DNA of 46,032 nt from Gammaproteobacteria bacterium (GCA_003250975.1 QKIY01000018.1:1-46032); one strand, 5' to 3'; numbered from the stretch's first letter, positions 35,756 to 45,022 are shown. Numbers and translations are program-made. The notes: a model not told the origin generated them from the letters alone.

Positions 35756-37399
35756 ATGGGCAAGACAACCCTGATAATCATTTTCTGTACCTTTATATTA
35801 TCGGCCTGCGAATCCACAGCAGTCCGTAATATCTCTGACAATAACACGCTGGAAAACCCGTCATTTAATACTGCACAGGACATCACGAGTGCCGGTGATA
35901 TAGCAAGATACAGTGGGATTGAACAGGAAGAAGAAACCGTAGAGCAAGTTTCCGTTGAGACACCGGTGGTCGCTGAAAATATCTGGGAAAGGATCGGCAA
36001 TGGGCTGAGTATTCCCCGTGATAAGTCCAAGAAAAGTGTAAAACAGCGTCTTCAATTTTATGCCAATAACCAGGAATACCTGGATCGCATTGCAGAGAGG
36101 GCTGCACCCTATATCTATCACATCGTTGAAGAACTTGAAAAACGTAACATGCCCCTTGATCTGGCGCTGCTTCCCATCGTTGAAAGTGCCTATCAACCCT
36201 TTGCCTATTCCCGTAGTCACGCCTCAGGTATCTGGCAGTTTATTCCGAGCACTGGCCGTCATTACGGACTGAAACAGAACTGGTGGTATGATGGACGCCG
36301 CGACATTATTGCAGCAACTGATGCCGCACTGAACTATCTGCAGAAACTCGAGAAGGAATTCAACGGTGACTGGTTGCTGGCACTGGCCTCTTATAATACC
36401 GGTGAACGCAAGGTTGCCCGTGCAATCAAAACAAATATCAAAAAGGGCAAGCCCACCGATTTCTGGTCATTAAGACTCCCGAGAGAAACTCGTGGCTATG
36501 TACCCAGCCTGGTAGCCATTGCTGAAATTGTTTCTGATCCGGACAAATACCATGTCACATTGAATCACATTCCTAATCAGCCTTATTTCGATGTAGTCGA
36601 CGCCGGCGCACAGATCGACCTCGCTACAGTTTCAGAACTGACCGGCATGACGATGGATGAAATCTATACGCTCAACCCCGGCATTAATAAATGGGCTACT
36701 GATCCCAAAGGGCCGCATCAACTGCTTATTCCATTGAAAAGGGCGGAAGAATTCCGGCAAAAACTGGCTACCCTGCCTGAAGAAGAGCGCATTAAATGGC
36801 AGTTGTATGAAGTCAAGCAGGGCGATACTCTAGGACGTATCGCCTATGTTAACCGCACAGATTTAAAAACCCTTAAACAGATTAACAAGCTGCGCAGTAA
36901 CACCATCCACATCGGTCAGAATTTAATGATACCCACATCCAAAAAGCCGCTGAAGGAATACACCCTGAGCTATGATTCTCGCATGTACAGCGGACTGAAA
37001 CGTACAGGTGACGGCACGCGTCTGATTTATACCATTCGACGTGGTGATACCCTGTGGGATATCAGCAGGGACTATGGTGTAACAGTGAACCAGCTCTGCG
37101 CATGGAACGGGATACATTCCAGGTCTATTCTCCGCCCTGGTAAGGAACTGATTGTATGGAGCAAGAACGCGACGGTTGTGAAAGCCATTCCTGTTTCTAC
37201 CCAGACAGCGGAACCGAGAGGCAAATCAAAGTATATTAACTACACTGTGAAATCGGGCGATTCCCTATGGTTGATAGCAAGGCGCCATGGTGTATCAGTC
37301 AACGAATTGCAAAAGTGGAACAGCCTGAACAAGAAGACATTACTGAAACCTGGACAGAGCCTTGATATCTATATTGGTCAGCCACCGGCTGATGCCTGA
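35756..37399 (+). CDS. mltD: Membrane-bound lytic transglycosylase D
   Basis: A 547-residue lipoprotein (lipobox LSAC, Cys18). The SLT domain (about 115-235) has the catalytic Glu143 in IVESAYQPFAYS, then ASGIWQFIPSTGRHYG and ALASYNTGERKV. Three LysM peptidoglycan-binding domains follow at about 351-394, 425-468 and 495-540. E. coli MltD has two; the extra module here may hold the enzyme more firmly to the wall. It cuts glycan strands to release anhydro-muropeptides. It is divergent to the methyltransferase gene and followed 85 bases later by aas. Confidence 0.95.
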   Translation: MGKTTLIIIFCTFILSACESTAVRNISDNNTLENPSFNTAQDITSAGDIARYSGIEQEEETVEQVSVETPVVAENIWERIGNGLSIPRDKSKKSVKQRLQFYANNQEYLDRIAERAAPYIYHIVEELEKRNMPLDLALLPIVESAYQPFAYSRSHASGIWQFIPSTGRHYGLKQNWWYDGRRDIIAATDAALNYLQKLEKEFNGDWLLALASYNTGERKVARAIKTNIKKGKPTDFWSLRLPRETRGYVPSLVAIAEIVSDPDKYHVTLNHIPNQPYFDVVDAGAQIDLATVSELTGMTMDEIYTLNPGINKWATDPKGPHQLLIPLKRAEEFRQKLATLPEEERIKWQLYEVKQGDTLGRIAYVNRTDLKTLKQINKLRSNTIHIGQNLMIPTSKKPLKEYTLSYDSRMYSGLKRTGDGTRLIYTIRRGDTLWDISRDYGVTVNQLCAWNGIHSRSILRPGKELIVWSKNATVVKAIPVSTQTAEPRGKSKYINYTVKSGDSLWLIARRHGVSVNELQKWNSLNKKTLLKPGQSLDIYIGQPPADA

Positions 37400-37511
37400 T
37401 CAGATTACTACAAGCGGTTGACAGGGCCTGCAGCCTGTCGCCTGCAATATTCCCGGCACTCAGGTTAAAATACTGGCATGCCATATGGTTTGCATGTATA
37501 AGCGCAAGATT

Positions 37512-39713
37512 ATGATCAAGCTTGCCAAATTTATTCTTCGTGGATTATTCCGTTTGCTCTACCGGGTTGAAGTTACCGGTTTCGAAAACTATGCACGGGC
37601 AGGCAATCGTGTACTTATCATAGCAAACCATACTTCCCTGCTTGATGGTATCCTGCTCTACGCTTGGCTCCCGGAAACACCTACTTTTGCAATTAATACC
37701 CAGATATCGAAAAAAAGAGAATTCAGATTTTTTCTTAAATTTGTCGATTTGTTCGTCATGGATCCCACTAATCCATTATCAATCAAATCGATGATCAAGT
37801 ACCTGAAGCAGGACCGCAAAGCTGTTATATTTCCGGAAGGACGCATCACTCTAACCGGGACACTGATGAAAATATATGAAGGCCCCGCCCTGATCGCCGA
37901 TAAGGCCGATGCAAGTCTCTTACCCGTTGCCATTGATGGCCCGCAGTTCAGTCCTTATTCCTATATGAAAGGGAAAGGCACTATCAGGCGCTTTCCAAGA
38001 ATAAAACTTACCATGTTGCCTCCGGAAAAGATCAGCGTCCCTTCTTCTGTGCAGGGACCGGAAAGGCGCAAGGCTGTTGCACTGCAGTTACAGGACATCA
38101 TGTATAAATTGGTATTTTCTTCCTTTAATTACCGGACAACTATATTTAATGCCCTGTTACATGCCGCTGATCGCTATGGCATACATAGAAACTGTATGGA
38201 AGATATTGACAGGGTGGAAGTCAGCTATAAGCAGTTGATCACCCGTGCTGTTGTCTTGGGTGACTATTTCAGCAAGACCACCAAGGAAGATGAGCATATC
38301 GGCCTGTTACTACCGAATGTAATCACGACGGTAGTTACGTTCATGGCGCTGCAATACGCAGGACGCGTACCGGCCATGCTCAATTATACAGTGGGCAGAA
38401 TGGCCATGCTGCAGGCCTGTGAGACTGGGCATATCGGTACTGTTTATACATCCAGGAAGTTTATAGAAAATGCGTGCCTGCAAACGCTGGCCGAGGCACT
38501 AGCAGAAAAACTCAATCTGATTTACCTGGAAGATATAACGACAAAGATCAGTCTGCCAGCCAAACTGGCAGGTTTATATCACGCTAAGAGGGCAAGGCAC
38601 TTCCACCTGAAAGAGATCAGATCAGTCAATCCTGATAAACCTGCCGTAATCCTTTTTACTTCCGGATCCGAGGGGGCACCCAAGGGCGTGATGCTTTCAC
38701 ACAGTAATCTGCTTTCAAATTATGCTCAGGTCAGCTGTCATATCGATTTTCAGCCCAGGGACCTGCTGTTTACCTGCCTGCCGCTGTTTCATTCCTTTGG
38801 CCTGAATGCTGGTGCCCTGATGCCGTTATTTGGCGGCAGCAAGACGTTTTTCTATCCGACTCCATTGCATTACCGGATCATCCCCGAGCTGATCTATGAA
38901 CTGGGAGCTACCATACTCTTTGGCAGCAATACCTTTTTCAAGGGTTACGGCAAGTACGCCCATCCTTTTGATTTCTATAACCTGCGTTATGTGGTGGCCG
39001 GGGCAGAAAAACTCAAGGAAGATACCATCGCCCTCTGGCAAGATAAATTCGGCATCCGCATCCTTCAGGGCTATGGCGTAACCGAAGCCAGCCCGGTGAT
39101 CTCGGTAAACACCCTGATGTTACACAAGAAGAACTCCGTAGGACGTCTTATTCCCGGCATGGAATGTTATATTCAGCCTATTGATGGAATCTCCACCGGC
39201 GGCCATCTGGTAGTGAAGGGCCCCAACATTATGCTTGGATATCTGATCCATGGCACTGATGCACTCAAACCACCCGTAACTGAAAAAGGACCAGGATGGT
39301 ATGACACGGGTGATATCGCTGAAATTGATGATGATGGATTTATTACCATACTTGGCCGCGCCAAGCGCTTTGCCAAGATTGGCGGAGAGATGATTTCACT
39401 TTCTGCCGTGGAAGAACTGGCATTAAAAACCTGGCCAGACTTTAGTCATGCCGCAATCAATCTGCCAGACGAGAAAAAAGGCGAAAAAATTGTGCTTTTG
39501 ACAGAAAACCAGGAGGCCACCCGTAAGGAGATCCAGGAATCTGCACAGCGGCTTGATTATGGTGAATTGTATATACCGCGGAAGGTCATCGCAGTTGATT
39601 CACTGCCGGTACTCGGCACTGGAAAGCTAGATTACAACAGGCTGCAGGGACTGGCCCTGGAGGCGGACAAGAGTGGTGTGCTTGACAGGCTTTCCAAAAT
39701 CGTCAGGCATTGA
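37512..39713 (+). CDS. aas: Bifunctional 2-acylglycerophosphoethanolamine acyltransferase/acyl-ACP synthetase
   Basis: About 733 residues from the ATG at 37512. The N-terminal acyltransferase domain (1-210) has NHTSLLD (His40 and Asp45) and FPEGRIT. A long AMP-binding domain follows with FTSGSEGAPKGVMLS (about 381-395), QGYGVTEASPVIS and GWYDTGDIAEID. The pair re-acylates lysophospholipids using fatty acids activated on ACP. The earlier ATG at 37485 adds nine basic residues; neither has a clear Shine-Dalgarno. Confidence 0.92.
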   Translation: MIKLAKFILRGLFRLLYRVEVTGFENYARAGNRVLIIANHTSLLDGILLYAWLPETPTFAINTQISKKREFRFFLKFVDLFVMDPTNPLSIKSMIKYLKQDRKAVIFPEGRITLTGTLMKIYEGPALIADKADASLLPVAIDGPQFSPYSYMKGKGTIRRFPRIKLTMLPPEKISVPSSVQGPERRKAVALQLQDIMYKLVFSSFNYRTTIFNALLHAADRYGIHRNCMEDIDRVEVSYKQLITRAVVLGDYFSKTTKEDEHIGLLLPNVITTVVTFMALQYAGRVPAMLNYTVGRMAMLQACETGHIGTVYTSRKFIENACLQTLAEALAEKLNLIYLEDITTKISLPAKLAGLYHAKRARHFHLKEIRSVNPDKPAVILFTSGSEGAPKGVMLSHSNLLSNYAQVSCHIDFQPRDLLFTCLPLFHSFGLNAGALMPLFGGSKTFFYPTPLHYRIIPELIYELGATILFGSNTFFKGYGKYAHPFDFYNLRYVVAGAEKLKEDTIALWQDKFGIRILQGYGVTEASPVISVNTLMLHKKNSVGRLIPGMECYIQPIDGISTGGHLVVKGPNIMLGYLIHGTDALKPPVTEKGPGWYDTGDIAEIDDDGFITILGRAKRFAKIGGEMISLSAVEELALKTWPDFSHAAINLPDEKKGEKIVLLTENQEATRKEIQESAQRLDYGELYIPRKVIAVDSLPVLGTGKLDYNRLQGLALEADKSGVLDRLSKIVRH

Positions 39714-39730
39714 TAGCGAAATTTTCCCCA

Positions 39731-40393
39731 TTACTGATTGGATACGGAGGCGTAATAGTGCGCCTGTCGGGTTGTTTCCGGCAGTTTGTATCGTGTTACG
39801 CAGTTCATGACAGATGAAACCGCCGTCTCAAGACTGATACGGTGCCCGATGGAAACAAAAACGGGTTTCACATGCTCGCGGGTGCGCAATACAGCACCAA
39901 TAGTTTCCTTATCATGGATCAGGGGCTGCCAAGCGCCGCGCCTGTCAGCCGGCATGCGGTACTCTCCCAGTAGGCGAGTCTTTCCGACACCGATAGACGG
40001 TGTGTCAGTCAAAACTCCAAGGTGACAGGCGAACCCGAAACGCCGTGGATGCGCATAACCCTGACCATCACAAAGATACATATCCGGCTTTTGCTTCAAC
40101 CTGTCTACGGCTTCCAAGACCGCCGGCAACTCCCTGAATGACAGGAGGCCAGGGATATAGGGAAAGCGGGTTTTTTTCCTGGCAATTACCACTTCCCGGA
40201 GCTCGAGGGAATGGTAATCAAGTACTACAACCGCAGCACGGGCAATCTCACCACGAGACTCAAAACCCACATCCACACCAGCAACGAGATCGAGCTTGTT
40301 AAATACGTCACGTGTGATGACCTGTTGCCGTAGTTTGTTCTGAAGCGCAATAGCTTCTGCCGGGGTGAATTGCCAGGATAGACCTTCAAACAT
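39731..40393 (-). CDS. nfi: Endonuclease V
   Basis: A 220-residue enzyme that cuts next to deoxyinosine in deaminated DNA. Landmarks are VAGVDVGFES with a catalytic Asp, YIPGLLSFRELP, and DGQGYAHPRRFGFACHLGV followed by SIGVGKTRL. It converges with aas, 17 bases apart, and is followed by another base-repair gene (the Tag-like protein) on the same strand. Confidence 0.94.
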   Translation of the reverse strand: MFEGLSWQFTPAEAIALQNKLRQQVITRDVFNKLDLVAGVDVGFESRGEIARAAVVVLDYHSLELREVVIARKKTRFPYIPGLLSFRELPAVLEAVDRLKQKPDMYLCDGQGYAHPRRFGFACHLGVLTDTPSIGVGKTRLLGEYRMPADRRGAWQPLIHDKETIGAVLRTREHVKPVFVSIGHRISLETAVSSVMNCVTRYKLPETTRQAHYYASVSNQ

Positions 40394-40425
40394 ACAAACC
40401 CCTGCTTAAAACGAAGGGTTGGTGA

Positions 40426-41094
40426 CTAATCAACAGATAACGCTAATATCATGCTGACCTGGCACAAAGGCCGCCCGGATTCTTCACTCCACTGGTTCAT
40501 GACATCCTGTACATGCAGCAATGTCTTTTTACCGGACACCTTGCCTTTTACCGCGCCCCATTTAATTAATGCCTTCTGTACAAAATCCGTCAGGAGAAAG
40601 GTGTCTTTCCCCGCCATTCTCAGAAAATAAGGCCCCGAATTGCCGCCCAACTGTGTGAATCTGTCTTTCAGTTCCTGCCAGAGCAGGACAATCCTGTCGG
40701 TAGGCCACTCGGCCAGGTAATCACCCATCGCCTTCCCTTCATCATTTAGACTGGAGATGGCCAATGCATTTCCCCTGACTGCCTTTAATTTACCCCAATG
40801 CCGGATTATGCGTCGATCCTGCATCAATGCCTGCAGTTCGTCATCGCTCATTTGACTGACACGGGCAATATCGAAGTGGTGAAAGACCTCCTCAAATGCC
40901 GGCCACTTGGCATCGACCATACTGTGTTTCAGACCGGCGCGGAAAATCCTCCGTGACATCAAATCAAGATAATAGGCATCCGTCTTCTTCCGCAACACAT
41001 TCGGGGTATCGGGTTTTGGCAGCTTAGACTTGAGCACCGTATCGCTGCCGAGGCGGAACAGGGCCTCCTCGTAAATCGTCGAAAATGCCCGCAT
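40426..41094 (-). CDS. DNA-3-methyladenine glycosylase I-like protein (zinc site absent)
   Basis: A 222-residue member of the Tag family (Adenine_glyco). The matching core is SRRIFRAGLKHSMVDAKWPAFEEVFHHFD (split here for length), the ARVSQMSDDELQALMQDRRI helix and RHWGKLKAVRGNA. E. coli Tag starts with a Cys-rich segment that helps form a zinc snap with a C-terminal His/Cys pair. Here the N-terminus (MRAFSTIYEEALFRLG) and the C-terminus lack those Cys and His residues. It probably removes damaged bases, but the substrate may differ. Its start overlaps the stop of the DoxX-type gene. Confidence 0.85.
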   Translation of the reverse strand: MRAFSTIYEEALFRLGSDTVLKSKLPKPDTPNVLRKKTDAYYLDLMSRRIFRAGLKHSMVDAKWPAFEEVFHHFDIARVSQMSDDELQALMQDRRIIRHWGKLKAVRGNALAISSLNDEGKAMGDYLAEWPTDRIVLLWQELKDRFTQLGGNSGPYFLRMAGKDTFLLTDFVQKALIKWGAVKGKVSGKKTLLHVQDVMNQWSEESGRPLCQVSMILALSVD

Positions 41095-41513
41095 CAGCCT
41101 GATTGTTTACAGTGATCCCTGCTCAGACTCAGGGGACCGGACCCGAATACCATGATGTAAACCATGCCACCCATAATCGCAATATTTTTGAAGAAACTGT
41201 TGAACTGGCTGCTGGCCTCCATACCTTCAAAAGACCAGAAGGGGTGGAATATCAAAGTTACCGGGATCAAGAATAGGAAGATAGCTGTGGCCGCCCAGCG
41301 CGCCTGCCAACCCAAGAGGATCATCAATCCGCCCCCCAGTTCGATAATAATCGTAATTACCAGCAATATTTCCGTAAAAGGCAGGCCCTTGCTCGCCATA
41401 TACCCCGCAGTGCTTTCAAAACCACCAATTTTATTCCAGCCAGAGATGATGAAAATGAGTGAAAGAAGAAATCTACCGAGTAACGGGCCATATTTAATTA
41501 ACAAACTGCACAT
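41094..41513 (-). CDS. DoxX-family membrane protein
   Basis: A 139-residue protein with four hydrophobic segments. GPLLGRFLLSLIFIISGWNK and GFESTAGYMASKGLPF are typical of the DoxX family, named from a terminal quinol oxidase subunit. Such proteins are often linked to oxidative stress or thiol metabolism. It overlaps the Tag-like gene by one base and is divergent from apt. The role is uncertain. Confidence 0.88.
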   Translation of the reverse strand: MCSLLIKYGPLLGRFLLSLIFIISGWNKIGGFESTAGYMASKGLPFTEILLVITIIIELGGGLMILLGWQARWAATAIFLFLIPVTLIFHPFWSFEGMEASSQFNSFFKNIAIMGGMVYIMVFGSGPLSLSRDHCKQSG

Positions 41514-41586
41514 TTTCCCTCCTTATTAATATCACGTTATGATGGGATTAATATTTATCTGACATATCAAGCGGGAGAAAAATCCT

Positions 41587-42102
41587 ATGCATCGAATCGA
41601 GACCTTTATCCGTAATATTCCGGATTTTCCCAAACCTGGTATCCAGTTCAAGGACATTACGCCCTTGGTAAAAAATCAGGCCGTGCTTCGACTGGCTATC
41701 CACCAGCTGATCCATCCATTTATTGGAAATAATATCACAGCCGTGGCAGGGATGGAGTCCAGAGGATTCATCTTTGGCAGCCTAGCCGCCTGGGAACTAG
41801 GCGTGGGCTTTGTCCCCCTTAGGAAACCCGGAAAACTACCCTATGATGTGCAAAGCATCTCTTATGACCTTGAGTATGGATCCGCCGAGCTGGAGATCCA
41901 TATTGATGCCCTGAACAAGAATGACCATGTCCTCCTGGTGGATGATCTGATTGCTACCGGCGGTACGGCTGCAGCAAGTTGCGAGCTCATTGAGCAGCTA
42001 GGTGCTGATATAATTGCCTGTGCTTTTGTAATTGAACTGGATACTTTGAAGGGGAGGGAAAAACTCGCAAAATATGAAGTCCATTCACTAATTCATTATT
42101 GA
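41587..42102 (+). CDS. apt: Adenine phosphoribosyltransferase
   Basis: A 171-residue enzyme that salvages adenine to AMP using PRPP. It has FPKPGIQFKDITPL, GMESRGFIFGSLAAWELG and RKPGKLPYD, and the PRPP-binding loop LLVDDLIATGGTAAA. Length and motifs are standard. The ATG at 41587 is preceded by GGGAGAAAA. The following DUF6150 gene is 52 bases downstream. Confidence 0.96.
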   Translation: MHRIETFIRNIPDFPKPGIQFKDITPLVKNQAVLRLAIHQLIHPFIGNNITAVAGMESRGFIFGSLAAWELGVGFVPLRKPGKLPYDVQSISYDLEYGSAELEIHIDALNKNDHVLLVDDLIATGGTAAASCELIEQLGADIIACAFVIELDTLKGREKLAKYEVHSLIHY

Positions 42103-42154
42103 ATCTTGATAGAATTCAAGGGCCTGACTACACTCAAAGCCGAGGAGAACCATC

Positions 42155-42439
42155 ATGGCATTTGTTAACGTAGTTGATTCACGTGCAGAGGCAAACTACC
42201 TGATACGTGAAGTTGATTCTAGAGGGGATGCCGATCTATTGGTGTATAAGGCAGATTTGAAGCGGGATGCCTTGAATAATGATGGCATCTGGTTTTTTGT
42301 TGATGCACGCGCAGAGGCAGATATATCGGTAAATTTCCTTGATACCCGGGCCAATGCGGACCTCCTGATCTGCTACGTTAATTCCAGAGGGGAAGCCGGC
42401 TGGCGTGAAAAACATCCACTGCAAGGAAAACTGGCATGA
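42155..42439 (+). CDS. DUF6150-family repeat protein
   Basis: A 94-residue protein made of repeated units of about 13 residues around D-(S/A/T)-R-x-(E/D/N)-A: VDSRAEANYL, VDSRGDADLLVY, VDARAEADIS, LDTRANADLL and VNSRGEAGW. Between them are short strands such as WFFV. The pattern fits DUF6150, small beta-rich proteins of unknown function. It has no signal peptide or membrane segment. Its stop overlaps the ATG of the next gene by four bases, so it is coupled to a membrane methyltransferase. Confidence 0.75.
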   Translation: MAFVNVVDSRAEANYLIREVDSRGDADLLVYKADLKRDALNNDGIWFFVDARAEADISVNFLDTRANADLLICYVNSRGEAGWREKHPLQGKLA

Positions 42440-42897
42440 ATATCAAACTACTGGTTGCAAAGATATCGCCCATACACTGGTTTGTTGTAGCACTGATTCT
42501 GATGGTGCTACTGGCCTATTTTATGCCTCTCTCTCACCTGATCTATATACCCTTGAGAGTGCTTGGCGGCCTTCTCTTCCTAGCAGGTATTGCAGTTATT
42601 TATGAAACAGCAAAACAATTTGACCAGGCCGGTACGCCGATTAAACCGTTTCAGAAACCGACGACAATTATTACCACCGGTCTTTACCGTTACAGCCGTA
42701 ACCCTATCTATATCGCCATGCTGGTCAGCCTGGTCGGGGCATGGATTGCTCTTGCCGCATTATCACCGCTACTGGTCATTATCGGTTTTTTCTATCTACT
42801 TCAGGAATGTTATATCAAACAGGAAGAAATATTTCTGGAGGCTGAGTTGCCGAACCAATACCTAGATTACAAATACAAGGTGCGCCGCTGGCTTTGA
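42436..42897 (+). CDS. Isoprenylcysteine carboxyl methyltransferase-family membrane protein
   Basis: A 153-residue membrane protein with four hydrophobic segments and the family signature TGLYRYSRNPIYIAMLVS followed by the acidic end EEIFLEAELPNQYLDYK. Related proteins methylate lipids or cysteine carboxyls using SAM; the bacterial substrate is unknown. It starts inside the DUF6150 stop (ATGA) and converges with the SDR gene. Confidence 0.87.
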   Translation: MNIKLLVAKISPIHWFVVALILMVLLAYFMPLSHLIYIPLRVLGGLLFLAGIAVIYETAKQFDQAGTPIKPFQKPTTIITTGLYRYSRNPIYIAMLVSLVGAWIALAALSPLLVIIGFFYLLQECYIKQEEIFLEAELPNQYLDYKYKVRRWL

Positions 42898-42900
42898 TTC

Positions 42901-43656
42901 CTAGCTTAAACCGCCATTCACCTTGATCATCTCACCGTTAATATAGGAAGCATCATCCGAGGCGAGGAAAACAGCTGTTTCTGCAACATCCTCCGGCCTG
43001 CCGAACCTGGCCAGCGGTATTTCTGCTATCCGCTGCCGGTAGTAATCTTGATCCATAACTTCTTCTGCAAAGGCGGTCTGGATCCAGCCTGGCGCCAGGA
43101 CATTCACCCGGATTACAGGCCCATGAGATTTGGCAAAGGCCCGGCTGAAACCGAGTACTCCGGCCTTGACGGCGGCAAACATTTGGGGATTGCGTCCCAT
43201 GAAACCGTGAATTGCCAGGTCCCAGGCCATGTTGATGATAATACCGTGTCCCTGTGAATGCATGACCGGTGCCAGTGCCCAGCAACAATTTATGGTTCCT
43301 TTCAGGTCCACATCAATAAGTCGATCCAGTTTTTCAGCATCAGGCAGGGCGGCGCCACTGCCAGTCAGGATATCCATACCGGCATTATTCACCCAGATAT
43401 CAATATTGCCGAGTTCAGCCGTTGCTGCCCTGAGCAGTGATTCAATATCTTCAGGATTGCCCATATTGGCCTGTATGGCACATGCCCTGCCACCACCTGC
43501 TCTGATCTGATCAACGACAGCCGCCGCCTTGTCAGCCGACCGGTAAAAATTAACTACAACATGTGCCCCTTCACGGGCAAAGGCAAGTGCAATAGCTCTG
43601 CCGATACCGGCGCTGGCACCGGTAACAACGGCTGTTTTTTGCTGAAGTTTGGTCAT
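42901..43656 (-). CDS. SDR-family protein lacking the catalytic Ser-Tyr pair
   Basis: A 251-residue Rossmann protein of the short-chain dehydrogenase family. The NAD(P) site is VTGASAGIGRAIALAF, and the NNAGMD loop is present. The catalytic tetrad is broken: the Asn position reads Asp (DVDLKG), no Ser occurs in IIINMAWDLAIH, and the Tyr is replaced by Phe160 in QMFAAVK, where Lys164 is kept. So it may bind a cofactor but is unlikely to carry out the normal reaction. Homologues with the normal residues would be ordinary reductases. The DNA codon at that position is TTT. Confidence 0.85.
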   Translation of the reverse strand: MTKLQQKTAVVTGASAGIGRAIALAFAREGAHVVVNFYRSADKAAAVVDQIRAGGGRACAIQANMGNPEDIESLLRAATAELGNIDIWVNNAGMDILTGSGAALPDAEKLDRLIDVDLKGTINCCWALAPVMHSQGHGIIINMAWDLAIHGFMGRNPQMFAAVKAGVLGFSRAFAKSHGPVIRVNVLAPGWIQTAFAEEVMDQDYYRQRIAEIPLARFGRPEDVAETAVFLASDDASYINGEMIKVNGGLS

Positions 43657-43727
43657 TCTTTTAAACTGTCAAAAATACCGGCACATTCTAGCGTCAAATG
43701 TGGTTTATCGCATGTAGTTGATTAGTC

Positions 43728-44204
43728 ATGACAAGGACAACACTGAATCATTTAAAGAACTTTTATCCTTACAGCGACACGCTGGCCACTGCCGGTCAAC
43801 CTGCTGCGGATGATTTCAGGCGAATTAAAGAGGCTGGATACAACCTCATTATCAACCTGGCCCTGCCTGACTCACCCGGCGCCATTGCCGATGAAGAAAC
43901 CCTGGTGCGGAATACCGGATGTGATTATCTGCATATCCCTGTCGACTTCAAGACGCCCACCAAAGAAGACCTGGTAAATTTCTTTCGGGCGATGGAAGAA
44001 AATCGTGATAAATCGATTTTTGTACATTGTGCCTATAACTGGCGCGTTTCCGTGTTCATTTATCTATACCGGACTATCCAGTGTGGTGAGGACCCGAATA
44101 CGGCAATCAGGGAACTCAGGGCTATCTGGACACCCGACAGTGTCTGGCAAAATTTCATGGATGATATGTCCAAAATCTTCGATAAGAAGGTTAAGGCAAC
44201 ATGA
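43728..44204 (+). CDS. Tyrosine/dual-specificity phosphatase-like protein with a shortened catalytic loop
   Basis: A 158-residue protein of the phosphatase family sometimes annotated as a beta-lactamase hydrolase-like domain. It has PYSDTLATAGQPAADDFRRI at the start and LVRNTGCDYLHIPVDF before the catalytic loop. The loop reads VHCAYNWRVSVF, one residue shorter than the classic CX5R signature (C-x4-R, Asn in place of Gly). A subgroup of such proteins with this loop exists to my recollection. It overlaps the next gene by four bases, so it leads an operon with a nucleoside phosphorylase and a radical SAM protein. Confidence 0.8.
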   Translation: MTRTTLNHLKNFYPYSDTLATAGQPAADDFRRIKEAGYNLIINLALPDSPGAIADEETLVRNTGCDYLHIPVDFKTPTKEDLVNFFRAMEENRDKSIFVHCAYNWRVSVFIYLYRTIQCGEDPNTAIRELRAIWTPDSVWQNFMDDMSKIFDKKVKAT

Positions 44205-45022
44205 TATACCTGATATGTGCACTGCCTTGTGAAGCACGACCACTGATTGAATATTACGGTATGCAGGCTGCACCTGAGACGGGACCATTCAGATGCTATG
44301 CGAGTCAAAATAACGACCTGATATTGACGCTCAGTGGAATTGGAAGGATAAACGCTGCCGCTGCAACAGCCTGGACACAAGGTCGTTTTAACGCCCTGCA
44401 AAGTGATGCCTGGTTGAATGTCGGTATGGCCGGTCACCGCCATCTGTACATTGGCAGCGCTGCACTCTGCCACAAAATAGAGGACAGTGGCAACGGGCAA
44501 AGTTGGTTTCCACAAATTGTATTTGAACATAATTGCCCGACCGCACCCCTCCTGACACTGGACAAACCTTCAATTGATTATGCAGATAGCCTGTTTGATA
44601 TGGAAGCGTCAGGTTTCTATGCTACTGCCTGTAAAACCAGCTCAATGGAACTTGTTCAGGCACTGAAGATCGTTTCCGATAATCATGCCTCACCTGTTCT
44701 ATGGCCGGACAGGCAGCGTGTTGAAAATCTGGTCAACGGACAATTGCCGTTAATAAACGACATTATAGAAAAAATGCTTGCCCTTTCTTGCGAGCTTGCC
44801 AGTCTGGCTGCACCGCCGGCATGTTATGATTTCTGCCTGCAACACTGGCATTTCAGTCGTTATGAACAACATCAATTATGGCGCCTGCTGAACCGCTGGC
44901 AGGTACTTTTTCCTGAAACAAGTCCGATTGACGACAGGAAAAATTTCAAACGGGGCAAGGACCTGATAAGGTTCCTTGATACCCAGTTAAACCGGTTGCC
45001 CTTTACCTATTTACAATCATGA
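44201..45022 (+). CDS. Nucleoside phosphorylase superfamily protein
   Basis: A 273-residue protein with the phosphorylase core: MIYLICALPCEARPLIE at the start, LSGIGRINAAAATAW, and LNVGMAGHRHLYIG. It then has the ribose-binding motif SLFDMEASGFYATA and LKIVSDNH. MTAN-type enzymes are about 230 residues; the extra 40 or so residues at the end, with HWHFSRYEQHQLWRLL, have no counterpart I can name. The substrate cannot be assigned. Both ends overlap neighbouring genes by four bases (ATGA), so it is the middle gene of a tightly coupled operon. Confidence 0.85.
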   Translation: MIYLICALPCEARPLIEYYGMQAAPETGPFRCYASQNNDLILTLSGIGRINAAAATAWTQGRFNALQSDAWLNVGMAGHRHLYIGSAALCHKIEDSGNGQSWFPQIVFEHNCPTAPLLTLDKPSIDYADSLFDMEASGFYATACKTSSMELVQALKIVSDNHASPVLWPDRQRVENLVNGQLPLINDIIEKMLALSCELASLAAPPACYDFCLQHWHFSRYEQHQLWRLLNRWQVLFPETSPIDDRKNFKRGKDLIRFLDTQLNRLPFTYLQS

